Shown here in pieces: positions 18,182 to 26,438 of a stretch of DNA of 64,000 nucleotides. The notes beneath the pieces were generated by a model. It did not search any database and was not told where the DNA came from. It saw only the letters and a program-made list of their open reading frames with translations. This stretch comes from Lachnospiraceae bacterium (GTDB lineage: Bacteria > Bacillota > Clostridia > Lachnospirales > Lachnospiraceae), in contig JAILNS010000033.1 of NCBI GenBank assembly GCA_024691305.1, positions 62,001-126,000 on the forward strand. The letters run 5' to 3'. Position 1 is the first letter of the stretch. Every line of letters begins with the position of its first letter. A program made the position numbers and the translations under genes.

Positions 18182-19075
18182 ATGACAGTCAAAGAGATCT
18201 ACAACAGGATAACACAGGAGCTTAGCCGCGCCGGTATCGACGATGCCACATCGGAAGCCGGTATAATCCTTAGAGAAACAGCAGGTTTTACTGTCACGGA
18301 CATGCATATGCGTCCGGACACCGAACTTGATGAGTCTGTTTTGCATACAATAGAAACCATAATATCAAGACGCCTCATGAGAGAACCTCTGCAGTATATT
18401 TACGGCAGATGGAATTTCATGGGGCTTGATTTTTGTGTGGAAAAAGAAGTACTGATCCCAAGGTCAGATACCGAGATACTGGTCGAGAGTGCATTAAAAG
18501 AGATACATGACGGGATGCGGATACTCGATCTGTGTACCGGTACGGGCTGTATTCTGATAAGTCTGCTTAAATATTCAAACGGCTGTCCGGGAGTCGGTGT
18601 GGATATAGCCAAAAAAGCCGTGGAACTTGCACGTAAAAACTCTGAATTCATTCTTGGATGTGATATTGACGAAGATGATGCTACGCAGGTACAATTTCTT
18701 GAGGGGGATCTGTATAAAGCTCTTGATGGATCATATGATAATTCCGGTGAAGAGTTGTTTGATATTATCGTATCCAATCCTCCTTATATAAAAACAGATG
18801 TTATATCTACGCTCGAGCCTGAAGTAAAGGGATTTGAGCCTGTACTTGCACTGGATGGCGGAAGCGACGGCCTTGATATAATACGCCGTATCATAGCCGG
18901 CGCAGATGAGCATCTGATAAAAGGCGGGTCATTATTTATTGAGATAGGATACGATCAGGGTGATGCGGTAAGCCGGCTTTTGACTGATGCCGGATTTATC
19001 GATGTTGAAGTTATAAAGGATTATGCGGGACTTGACCGGGTAGTACGCGGAAGAAGACCGATATTACAGAAATGA
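18182..19075 (+). CDS. prmC: Peptide chain release factor N5-glutamine methyltransferase
   Basis: S-adenosylmethionine-dependent enzyme that methylates the GGQ glutamine of release factors. The 297-aa protein has the N-terminal helical domain (about 1-90) and a class I methyltransferase fold with DLCTGTGCI near 118 and the catalytic SNPPYI motif near 197. Its substrate gene prfA usually follows closely in Firmicutes but here lies about 10.5 kb downstream, beyond an accessory stretch. Confidence 0.95.
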   Translation: MTVKEIYNRITQELSRAGIDDATSEAGIILRETAGFTVTDMHMRPDTELDESVLHTIETIISRRLMREPLQYIYGRWNFMGLDFCVEKEVLIPRSDTEILVESALKEIHDGMRILDLCTGTGCILISLLKYSNGCPGVGVDIAKKAVELARKNSEFILGCDIDEDDATQVQFLEGDLYKALDGSYDNSGEELFDIIVSNPPYIKTDVISTLEPEVKGFEPVLALDGGSDGLDIIRRIIAGADEHLIKGGSLFIEIGYDQGDAVSRLLTDAGFIDVEVIKDYAGLDRVVRGRRPILQK

Positions 19076-19111
19076 ACACAGGATCCTTACAGGATCGCGA
19101 AAGGAGCAGGA

Positions 19112-20233
19112 GTGGAAGTAGTATTAGATCATTTGACCAAAATATTTCCGAGCAGGGATAAGAAGAATCCGGCAGATGTGATCGCCGTGAATGATTTTGA
19201 CTTTACGATACCGGACGGAAAGCTTATAGGTTTGCTTGGACCATCCGGCTGCGGGAAATCCACTACACTTAATCTTATATGCGGGCTCTTAAAACCTACC
19301 AAAGGCCGTATATTGTTCGGAGAAGATGATGTGACGGAACTTCCGCCCGAAGACAGAGGCGTGGGACTCGTATTCCAGAATTATGCCCTGTATCCACACC
19401 TTACTGTCAGACAGAATATTCTTTTTCCTCTGCAGAATATAAGAGGAGAGGGAAGACCTACCAAGGAAGAGATGAATGCCAAGGCCGAAGAGGCTGCAAG
19501 GCTTGTGCAGATAGATATGCTCATGGACAGGAAACCCAAGGAATTATCGGGCGGACAGCAGCAGAGGGTTGCCATAGCAAGAGCCCTTGTCAAACGCCCC
19601 AAGGTCCTTCTTCTTGACGAGCCGTTGTCCAATCTTGATGCAAGACTGAGACTTCAGACAAGAGAAGAGATCAAGCGCATCCAGACAGAGACAGGTATAA
19701 CGACTATCTTTGTAACGCATGATCAGGAAGAAGCCATGAGTATCTCGGATCTGATCGTGGTCATGAAAGACGGAATATTACAGCAGATAGGCCGTCCCCA
19801 GGAAGTATATGATGAACCTGTAAATATGTTCGTTGCAAAATTCCTCGGAACTCCTCAGATAAATATGTTTGATGGCAGAGTATCCGGCGGATTCCTGTAT
19901 ATAGGAGATACACCGGTTCTAAAGAGTGATGCTCCCGAGGGAGATGTGCATGTCGGTATAAGGCCTGAAGGCTTTATCCTAGCTGACGGTCCGGAGGATG
20001 ATGAAGAAGTGGCAGCAGGCGTAGAGCCTTTTGAATGTGATCTTAAGGCTGTTGAGGTAAGCGGCCGTGACGTAAGCATCGTATCGACCAATCCCGCATG
20101 TCAGGGTACCAATATCCGCGCCATCATGGGCAGTGACAGGAACTTAAATGTAAGCGGTGAGAAGGTAAGCTTTTATCTTAAACCGCATAAGGTATATCTG
20201 TTTGATAAAACAACGGAAGATCGTGTGAAATGA
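19112..20233 (+). CDS. Sugar ABC transporter ATP-binding protein (UgpC/MsmK-like)
   Basis: ATPase of a CUT1-type carbohydrate importer. In 373 aa it shows Walker A GPSGCGKST at 43-51, Q-loop VFQNYALYPHLT, signature LSGGQQQRVAIARAL, Walker B LLLDEPLSNLD, H-loop FVTHDQEEA, and a C-terminal TOBE-type domain (MFVAKFLGTPQINMF onward) usual for MsmK/UgpC. GTG start, with AAGGAG 5 nt upstream. It overlaps the first permease gene by 4 bp. Confidence 0.94.
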   Translation: MEVVLDHLTKIFPSRDKKNPADVIAVNDFDFTIPDGKLIGLLGPSGCGKSTTLNLICGLLKPTKGRILFGEDDVTELPPEDRGVGLVFQNYALYPHLTVRQNILFPLQNIRGEGRPTKEEMNAKAEEAARLVQIDMLMDRKPKELSGGQQQRVAIARALVKRPKVLLLDEPLSNLDARLRLQTREEIKRIQTETGITTIFVTHDQEEAMSISDLIVVMKDGILQQIGRPQEVYDEPVNMFVAKFLGTPQINMFDGRVSGGFLYIGDTPVLKSDAPEGDVHVGIRPEGFILADGPEDDEEVAAGVEPFECDLKAVEVSGRDVSIVSTNPACQGTNIRAIMGSDRNLNVSGEKVSFYLKPHKVYLFDKTTEDRVK

Positions 20234-21120
20234 AAAATAAACTGATTGAATTAAAAAGCTGGCTGTATCTGCTCCCGGCAGTGATATTCCTTGGAATATT
20301 CATGGTATATCCCCTGATCGATGTGTTCGTATATTCTTTTGAGGAAGGATATAATTTTGCATCACAGTCATATTTCGGGACGGGTTTTTATAACTATTCG
20401 TATGTGCTCCATGACCCTTATTTTCTACAGGCGGTCAAAAACACATTCATCATAGTTATCATAACCGTGCCGTTATCAACGCTCATCGCCCTTTTCATAT
20501 CGGTACTCTTAAGTTCGATCACAAAGCTCAGGAGTCTGTTTCAGACTGTATATTTCCTTCCGTATGTGACCAATACTCTTGCAGTCGGTCTTGTTTTCAT
20601 GATCCTTTTTAAGAAGACCGCCTATACGGACGGAATGATAAATCTGCTGATCAATGCTTTCGGCGGAAGTTCGGTTGATTTCATCGACGGTCCCTACTGG
20701 GCCAAGATGACGGTCATGTGCATATATACGATATGGGTTGTCATGCCCTTTAAGATACTGATACTGACCAGTGCGTTATCTTCGGTCAATCCCGATTATT
20801 ATTCCGCCGCAAGGGTGGATGGGACGAGACCGTGGAGGATCTTTTATAAGATCACGCTTCCCATGATCTCACCTATGATCTTTTATCTGGTGATCACGGG
20901 ATTTATCGGTGCGTTCAAGGCTTACTCCGATGAAGTCGCACTCTTTGGCGTTGACTTAAATGCAGCGGGCATGAATACGATAGTGGGCTATGTATATGAC
21001 ATGCTGTACGGCGACAGCGGCGGATATCCGTCATTTGCGTCGGCGGCTGCGATAATACTGTTCATAATAGTCCTCACCATTACGGTCATCAATCTTATGA
21101 TATCGAATTCTGACGACTGA
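20230..21120 (+). CDS. Sugar ABC transporter permease, MalF/UgpA type
   Basis: Inner-membrane permease of the CUT1 family with six predicted membrane segments. The 296-aa protein carries the EAA coupling motif region SAARVDGTRPWRIFYKITLPMI, which contacts the ATPase. ATG overlaps the ATPase stop codon. The structured element at 21128-21266 separates it from the second permease. Confidence 0.92.
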   Translation: MKNKLIELKSWLYLLPAVIFLGIFMVYPLIDVFVYSFEEGYNFASQSYFGTGFYNYSYVLHDPYFLQAVKNTFIIVIITVPLSTLIALFISVLLSSITKLRSLFQTVYFLPYVTNTLAVGLVFMILFKKTAYTDGMINLLINAFGGSSVDFIDGPYWAKMTVMCIYTIWVVMPFKILILTSALSSVNPDYYSAARVDGTRPWRIFYKITLPMISPMIFYLVITGFIGAFKAYSDEVALFGVDLNAAGMNTIVGYVYDMLYGDSGGYPSFASAAAIILFIIVLTITVINLMISNSDD

Positions 21121-21127
21121 TATAGTT

Positions 21128-21266
21128 TGGAATTTCGGATTCGCATAATACTAAGCAGGTGCTTGAGAGCCGCCGGTGCCTGGCGAGGTATTTTCGAGCC
21201 CGGCATCCGCTGCGAGCGATCAGCAGTGCAAACGTGCCTGCGTGTATGTGCGGATTCGAAATTCCA
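21128..21266 (+). repeat. Long imperfect inverted repeat between permease genes (REP/MITE-like or structured RNA)
   Basis: The ends TGGAATTTCG and CGAAATTCCA are perfect 10-bp inverted repeats. The next ten positions (21138-21147 with 21247-21256) all pair if G-U is allowed, and after a short internal loop 21155-21162 pairs fully with 21234-21241. The interior contains further small stems (CTG / CAG near 21210-21226; TGCC.GGC / GCCCGGCA near 21177-21205). As RNA it would be a branched hairpin of about 139 nt between two genes of one operon. No good open frame fills it. A dispersed repeat element is my first guess. Confidence 0.7.
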
Positions 21267-21285
21267 TGAATATAAGAGGTACATA

Positions 21286-22149
21286 ATGGATTACATTAGA
21301 GTTGAGAGAAATGCGAAGATCAAAAAGGGTATATCGGGGACTCTGAAGTTCATCATACTCGGATTATGGGCGCTCATAGTCCTGTTCCCGTTCTACTGGA
21401 TGATCTTAACATCCCTGAAAGGATACGGAGCATACAATTCAGAATACATACCGAAGCTGTATGTGGCATCGCCGACACTGGAAAATTACCGGGAAGCCTT
21501 CAATGCGGTCCCTCTTGCAAGATATTTCCTTAACACGGCGATATTTACGGTCATCACTACAGCGATCATGCTCGTGGTCATAACTCTGGCGGCATTTGCT
21601 TTTGCAAGGCTTGAGTTTAAGGGCAAGAACTTTGTTTTTGTGATCTTCTTAAGTCTCATGATGATCCCGACGGAACTTGTGGTCATCACGAACTTCGTTA
21701 CGATCACTAACTGGAATATGCGAAACTCCTTCCCGGGACTCATACTTCCGTCTATAACGTCGGTATTTTACATCTATCTGCTAAAAGAGAATTTCGAGCA
21801 GGTTCCGGATACACTGTACTATGCGGCAAAAGTCGACGGAACCAGCGACTTTAAGTATCTGCTCAAGGTCCTTATACCGATATCCAAGCCTACGCTTATT
21901 ACGGTTACGATCCTTAAGGTCATAGAGTGCTGGAACTCCTATGTATGGCCCAGACTCATTACCGATGATCAGGCCTATTTCCTGGTTTCAAACGGAATAC
22001 AGGAGATCAGGGAGAACGGATTCGGACGAGAAAATATCCCTGCGATGATGGCTGCGGTTGTTGTTATATCTGCGCCGCTCATCGTTATTTTCCTGGTGTT
22101 CAGAAAACAGATCATGGCCGGAGTTCTCCGCGGAGGTACGAAGGGATGA
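21286..22149 (+). CDS. Sugar ABC transporter permease, MalG type
   Basis: Second CUT1 permease, 287 aa, six membrane segments, with the coupling motif YYAAKVDGTSDFKYLLKVLIPISKP-like region (split around 175-200). ATG 21286 has AAGAGG 6 nt upstream; a longer frame from 21127 runs through the structured element and is rejected. The next gene overlaps by 4 bp. Confidence 0.93.
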   Translation: MDYIRVERNAKIKKGISGTLKFIILGLWALIVLFPFYWMILTSLKGYGAYNSEYIPKLYVASPTLENYREAFNAVPLARYFLNTAIFTVITTAIMLVVITLAAFAFARLEFKGKNFVFVIFLSLMMIPTELVVITNFVTITNWNMRNSFPGLILPSITSVFYIYLLKENFEQVPDTLYYAAKVDGTSDFKYLLKVLIPISKPTLITVTILKVIECWNSYVWPRLITDDQAYFLVSNGIQEIRENGFGRENIPAMMAAVVVISAPLIVIFLVFRKQIMAGVLRGGTKG

Positions 22150-23780
22150 GAAAGAAATGTGTATACATGAATGGCTCTAAACATAAGCATAAAGCAATAA
22201 AAACAATCGTTATCTTAAGCACACTTCTTGTGTCCGGTCTGCTTAGCGGATGCCATGGAGCAAAGGGTACACAGGCTTTCAGTGTGCCGGAGGCGTTTGA
22301 TGAGTCACAGGATGTGTCGATCACGTTCTGGGCAAAAAACGATACGAACAAGAATCAGACCGCCGTATACGAAAAGGCTGCCAAAGAGTTTGAGAAGTTC
22401 TACCCGAACGTGGATGTAAACATCAGGCTTTATACGGACTATGGCAAGATATATAACGATGTCATAACCAATATCTCGACGAATACCACTCCCAATGTGT
22501 GCATAACTTATCCTGACCACATTGCGACATATCTTCAGAGCGAAGGTAGCATCGTTCCACTGGATGAGCTTATGGCAGATCCCAAGTACGGGCTTGGCGG
22601 AAGTGAAGTTAAGTTTGATTCCCCGGGGACCGATGAGATCATACCCAAGTTTTTGGAAGAATGCTCCATCGGCGGACACTACTATGCACTCCCGTATATG
22701 AGAAGTACCGAAGCCTGCTATGTGAACAAGACATATGTTGAGAAAATGGGATATACTCTGCCGGATGTGCTGACATGGGATTTTGTCTGGGAGGTAAGCG
22801 AGGCTGCGACCGCCAAAGATGCTGACGGAAACTATACAGTCAACGGCCAAAAGACCATGATCCCTTTCATATATAAATCTACCGATAACATGATGATATC
22901 GATGCTCAAGCAGTCGGATGCGGGTTATTCCACTGATATGGGTGAGATAGAGATTTTTAACGATACGACATCTAAGCTCCTTAAAGAGATAGCATCTCAC
23001 GGAAAGACGGGCGCATTTTCCACGTTTAAGATATCCAGTTATCCCGCAAACTTCTTAAATGCCGGACAGTGCATCTTTGCCATCGATTCTACCGCGGGTT
23101 CAACCTGGATGGGAACGGATGCTCCGCTTTGTGACATAGCGGAGGATTCGCTTGTGGAATTTGAGACCGTTGTGCTCCCAATTCCGCAGTTTGATGTGAA
23201 TAACCCTTATATGATCTCCCAGGGGCCTTCGGTATGCGTTTTTAACAAAGAGAATGAACAGGAGGTTCTTGCAAGCTGGCTCTTTACACAGTTCCTCCTG
23301 ACCAACGATATACAGATAGGATATGCAAAGACGGAAGGATATGTGCCTGTTACGTCGAAGGCAAGAGAGACCTCGGAGTATCAGGATTATCTTGCGCGCG
23401 CCGGAGAAGATAACGATGTGTATTATCAGACCAAGATAGACGCAACGAAACTTCTGCTTGAAAGTACCGATCATACCTTTGTAACACCTGTATTTAACGG
23501 TTCTGCATCGCTCAGGGATGCAGCGGGGGCACTGATAGAAAACTGTGTAAAAAGAGTACGAAGAAAAGGAACCGTGGACGATGCATATATACAGGAACTT
23601 TATTCCGATATAAAAGGTCTGTACAGACTGGATCAGATATCCGGCGCAGGAATGGGAGGCAAAGCGGATCTTGGCCCCATGCCGGCACAGTCTGTAGTTC
23701 TTATAGTATGCATATGCCTTGCGTGGGTCGGAATTGGAATATGGGCTCTGATAAGGTACAGGAAGAGCAAAACAGGTTAA
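22146..23780 (+). CDS. Sugar ABC transporter solute-binding lipoprotein with C-terminal membrane anchor
   Basis: Extracellular family 1 solute-binding protein for the transporter above. A lipoprotein signal ends in LLSGC (Cys36), followed by VSITFWAKND and the binding domain. At 544 aa it is about 100 longer than typical family members, and it ends with a clear transmembrane segment (about 515-536, SVVLIVCICLAWVGIGIWAL) and a basic tail (RYRKSKTG). Two anchors on one binding protein is unusual. The start overlaps the permease stop; ATG 22167 is a possible alternative. Ligand unknown. Confidence 0.88.
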   Translation: MRKKCVYMNGSKHKHKAIKTIVILSTLLVSGLLSGCHGAKGTQAFSVPEAFDESQDVSITFWAKNDTNKNQTAVYEKAAKEFEKFYPNVDVNIRLYTDYGKIYNDVITNISTNTTPNVCITYPDHIATYLQSEGSIVPLDELMADPKYGLGGSEVKFDSPGTDEIIPKFLEECSIGGHYYALPYMRSTEACYVNKTYVEKMGYTLPDVLTWDFVWEVSEAATAKDADGNYTVNGQKTMIPFIYKSTDNMMISMLKQSDAGYSTDMGEIEIFNDTTSKLLKEIASHGKTGAFSTFKISSYPANFLNAGQCIFAIDSTAGSTWMGTDAPLCDIAEDSLVEFETVVLPIPQFDVNNPYMISQGPSVCVFNKENEQEVLASWLFTQFLLTNDIQIGYAKTEGYVPVTSKARETSEYQDYLARAGEDNDVYYQTKIDATKLLLESTDHTFVTPVFNGSASLRDAAGALIENCVKRVRRKGTVDDAYIQELYSDIKGLYRLDQISGAGMGGKADLGPMPAQSVVLIVCICLAWVGIGIWALIRYRKSKTG

Positions 23781-23849
23781 GGGGCATTGAAGACGAGTTA
23801 AGCAGCGTTGAGGTCAGGTTAAACAGTTCTTAAGATCAGGAGATGTGAG

Positions 23850-24632
23850 ATGGAAAAAAAGTTATTTATCAAGGAGCTTAAGCCATATCTGTATCTGCTC
23901 GATGAAAATAATGATGCTACGGGATATCTGGTTATAGGTGATGATAAAGCGTGTCTTATCGATACCATGAACGGATGCTTTGATCTGAAAAAAGCAGTTT
24001 CGGATCTTACAGACAAGCCCGTGATGGTCGTTAATACGCATGGGCACCCGGATCATATACTCGGAAACGTATATTTTGATGAGGCATATATGAATCCAGC
24101 GGATCTTGAACTTGCATCATTATTTACGGAAGATCCCGAGTTTATTTCAAGGTGTGAGAAAGAGGGCTATAAGATGCCGCCTTTTAAACCGGTACAGGGC
24201 GGAGATGTTATAGATCTTGGCGGTAAGACTCTTGAAGTATATGATCTGCCCGGACATACGAAGGGCGGTATACTTCTTTTATTAAAAGAGGACAGGATAC
24301 TGTTTACGGGCGATTCGATAAATCAGCATCTGTGGATGCAGCTTGAGGGCTGCCTCAAAATGGAAGAGCTTGTAGAAAACCTTGATAAGGTCATGTTTCT
24401 TGAAAAAGAAGCCGACTATATCCTGCACGGTCATTCCCGGGGATATGATGATATATCCCTTATGCGATGTATGAGACAGGGCGCACTTGAGATCTGTGAA
24501 GGCAAAACGGATAACGACAGACCTTACGAATGGTTTGGAGGAACGGGGTTACAACATCCCTTCAAACTTGAAGAAGGAAAGCAGTATCAGGGAAAGGAAA
24601 GCGTTATATGTTATAATCCCGATACGTTATGA
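23850..24632 (+). CDS. Metallo-beta-lactamase-fold hydrolase
   Basis: A 260-aa cytoplasmic hydrolase with the dinuclear metal motif THGHPDH (His64, His66, Asp68, His69), a second metal region LPGHTKGG and GDSINQHLW, and HGHSRGYDD near the end. The set matches MBL-fold hydrolases with an unknown ester, thioester or lactone substrate. It lies 69 bp after the ABC transporter operon and is closed by a terminator, so it may be the last gene of that unit. Confidence 0.9.
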   Translation: MEKKLFIKELKPYLYLLDENNDATGYLVIGDDKACLIDTMNGCFDLKKAVSDLTDKPVMVVNTHGHPDHILGNVYFDEAYMNPADLELASLFTEDPEFISRCEKEGYKMPPFKPVQGGDVIDLGGKTLEVYDLPGHTKGGILLLLKEDRILFTGDSINQHLWMQLEGCLKMEELVENLDKVMFLEKEADYILHGHSRGYDDISLMRCMRQGALEICEGKTDNDRPYEWFGGTGLQHPFKLEEGKQYQGKESVICYNPDTL

Positions 24633-24659
24633 GGAAGGCACAGCCCTTCCTTATTTTTT
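24632..24659 (+). terminator. Rho-independent terminator after the MBL hydrolase
   Basis: Seven-pair perfect stem AGGAAGG / CCTTCCT, 6-nt loop, then TATTTTTT. Confidence 0.88.
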
Positions 24660-24727
24660 GTAAAAATATATATGTCAACAGTTTTCACCTAAACTACAGG
24701 TTTATTTTCTGCTTTTTTGTTATGCGA

Positions 24728-24746
24728 TATTATTATCATGTAACAT
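24728..24746 (+). promoter_or_regulatory. Shared promoter/operator motif, copy 1
   Basis: TATTAT (24728-24733), 4 nt, ATGTAACAT (24738-24746; part of the palindrome CATGTAACATG). It ends 33 bp before the 163-aa gene. The identical layout recurs 32 bp before the clpP paralog, so one regulator probably acts on both; the XRE protein encoded between them is the natural candidate. Confidence 0.6.
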
Positions 24747-24779
24747 GGAACAGTGACAAAAAAATATGGGAGGAAAGCG

Positions 24780-25271
24780 ATGGAAACTAACGGGACAAGT
24801 TTTACGGAATTACAGATCGGCGAGCAGATCATGGATAAGAGCTACAAAAATCCCCTGACCAAAACATATCAATACGAATATGCTTTGTACGAAACAGTAA
24901 GCGAACTGTTCGGATCGACAAGTTGTAAATCGAAACTGATCGATACTTTAAAGCTTTACTTCAAAGAACTCCCTGCGGGTCAGTCCGGGGCTGTTTCAAC
25001 TGACCGAAACGAGGATATCGGCAAGGAACCGAAAAAAATTACGCAGGAAAGCATCATGAGAGAAGTCAGACTCTTAGTCGAACGGGATGTGGCCGGACAG
25101 GTTTCATTCCCGGGAATGCATGAGTGTAAGGCCAAAGTTACGGTTATGAGTAACAAAAACGGTACTCATGCTTTTCTTTTCTCAGACGGTTTTTACACAT
25201 TTGCTGTACACATTGAGGTGCCGGGAAAGGGACATCCGAAAAAAATTTTAAAAAAAGTTTTAAAAATCTGA
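24780..25271 (+). CDS. Uncharacterised 163-aa protein of the accessory cassette
   Basis: I do not recognise this protein. It is soluble, without signal peptide or membrane segment. The N-terminal 60 residues look helical; the C-terminal half (about 95-150: MREVRLLVERDVAGQVSFPGM, then KVTVMSNK, AFLFSDGFYTFAVHIEVPG) looks like a compact beta-rich domain, ending in a basic tail KKILKKVLKI. ATG 24780 has GGGAGG 6 nt upstream; the GTG at 24753 lacks a site. Its promoter region shares the ATGTAACAT motif with the clpP paralog unit, so it probably belongs with them. Confidence 0.75.
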   Translation: METNGTSFTELQIGEQIMDKSYKNPLTKTYQYEYALYETVSELFGSTSCKSKLIDTLKLYFKELPAGQSGAVSTDRNEDIGKEPKKITQESIMREVRLLVERDVAGQVSFPGMHECKAKVTVMSNKNGTHAFLFSDGFYTFAVHIEVPGKGHPKKILKKVLKI

Positions 25272-25282
25272 ACCTTTTTTGA

Positions 25283-25321
25283 GAAGCGCAACGTCTTATA
25301 TAATGAAGTGCGTTGCGCTTC
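25283..25321. promoter_or_regulatory. 11-bp inverted repeat enclosing a TATAAT box
   Basis: Perfect arms GAAGCGCAACG and CGTTGCGCTTC separated by 17 bp that contain TATAAT (25299-25304). No U-tract follows, so it is not a terminator. It looks like an operator spanning the -10 element of the XRE gene's promoter, about 145 bp before the start codon. No good -35 hexamer is visible, which would suit an activator-dependent promoter. Confidence 0.55.
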
Positions 25322-25466
25322 GAACATAAACAATCAAATATTGCCTTGCATCCCCCGGAGACAGAGGTGTCGATCGTATATCAGCGAGAGGATGTTGTAA
25401 CTTAGTTTAGAACCGTGTACTTACTGCACGGAAGGAAGCGTAGTTTACACCAAAGGAGGCAAAGAT

Positions 25467-25739
25467 ATGGAATACCCGTTACTTGACCTGAAGGCTACCG
25501 GTGAAAGAATCCGGAAACTTAGGATCGAGAGACACATCAGAGTCGAGGACATCAGTTCCTACATGGGTTTTGAATCACCTCAAGCCGTATATAAATGGCA
25601 GAGAGGCGACAGCTTACCGACAGTAGATAATCTCTACGCTTTAAGCCGGTTGTTTAGAATCCCAATTGATAATATATTGGTACCTATCAGAGAGGAAGAC
25701 GCAAGTCTTCCTCTTCATATTTTGGAACTATCCGCATGA
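25467..25739 (+). CDS. XRE-family helix-turn-helix regulator
   Basis: A 90-aa DNA-binding protein. The HTH_3 domain spans about 10-70: GERIRKLRIERHIRVEDISSYMG, SPQAVYKWQRG, LPTVDNLYALSRLFRIPIDNIL. There is no ligand domain, so it probably works as a simple repressor or activator. AAGGAGG precedes the ATG. It sits between the 163-aa gene and the clpP paralog, both of which share an upstream palindrome it may bind. Confidence 0.92.
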   Translation: MEYPLLDLKATGERIRKLRIERHIRVEDISSYMGFESPQAVYKWQRGDSLPTVDNLYALSRLFRIPIDNILVPIREEDASLPLHILELSA

Positions 25740-25779
25740 CCTAAACCAGCGGTACATTCTGCGGGATCCGGGATTGATC

Positions 25780-25798
25780 TATTATGTATATGTAACAT
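25780..25798 (+). promoter_or_regulatory. Shared promoter/operator motif, copy 2
   Basis: TATTAT (25780-25785), 4 nt, ATGTAACAT (25790-25798), ending 31 bp before the clpP paralog. Layout is identical to copy 1 at 24728. It overlaps a second dyad TTATGT / ACATAA (25782-25800). Confidence 0.6.
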
Positions 25799-25829
25799 AA
25801 ACGAGTTGCGTATACGAGGAGGTAAGATC

Positions 25830-26423
25830 ATGAACTGGATCCCGTCGATCGAAGTAGAAAGTGCACATGGCACCAGAGAGGTTTCGCTCACTACACGTCA
25901 CCTGATGAACAGAAACCTTTTTCTAACAGGAAGCATTGACTCCGAAATGGCCGATAACTTCCTAAGTCAACTGCTCTATCTTGAGCAGGATCCAACAAAA
26001 CCTGTAACCATATATATAAACAGCCCCGGAGGGGAAGTCAATGCGGGTCTTATGATCTACGATGTCATACAGGGTTCCAAACTTGACATCACGATGGTCT
26101 GTACCGGACTGGCCGCAAGTATGGCGGCGATCCTTCTGGCCGGTGGCCGTAAGGGTAAAAGGCTGATACTTAAACACAGCAAGGTGATGATCCACGAACC
26201 GCTTATATCAAACGGCGTAGGCGGATCGGCAACTTCCATCAAAAACATATCCGATTCAATTCTTGAAACACGCGAAACAGTAAACGGTATCCTTGCCGGT
26301 CACACGGGCAAAAGTGTGGATGAGATCAATGAAGCTACTGCCTTTGATAATTTCATGAACGCACAGGAAGCCATAGACTTCGGCATATGTGATGCCATTA
26401 CGGAACATGTAGTTATAGCTTAA
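25830..26423 (+). CDS. ClpP-like serine peptidase, second paralog
   Basis: A 197-aa S14-family peptidase clearly diverged from the housekeeping ClpP at the window start. The triad is complete: Ser97 in GLAASMA, His122 in MIHEP and Asp173 in AFDNFM; INSPGGEVNAG forms the substrate loop. ATG 25830 follows AGGAGG by 7 nt. It is 15 bp ahead of the VirD4-like ATPase gene, so the two are co-transcribed. No Clp ATPase lies nearby; it would have to use ClpX, form mixed barrels, or act alone. Phage head proteases are more divergent, so I do not favour that reading. Confidence 0.9.
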   Translation: MNWIPSIEVESAHGTREVSLTTRHLMNRNLFLTGSIDSEMADNFLSQLLYLEQDPTKPVTIYINSPGGEVNAGLMIYDVIQGSKLDITMVCTGLAASMAAILLAGGRKGKRLILKHSKVMIHEPLISNGVGGSATSIKNISDSILETRETVNGILAGHTGKSVDEINEATAFDNFMNAQEAIDFGICDAITEHVVIA

Positions 26424-26438
26424 GCGAGGGAGGGGAAT

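Noticed and set aside
21128..21285. tRNA or an extended N-terminus for the second permease in the structured element
   Set aside because: No cloverleaf with a proper T-loop and anticodon could be drawn; the extended frame lacks a ribosome binding site while ATG 21286 has one.
25830..26423. ClpP paralog as a phage head-maturation protease
   Set aside because: No phage structural genes are nearby and the sequence keeps the full canonical ClpP triad and substrate loop.
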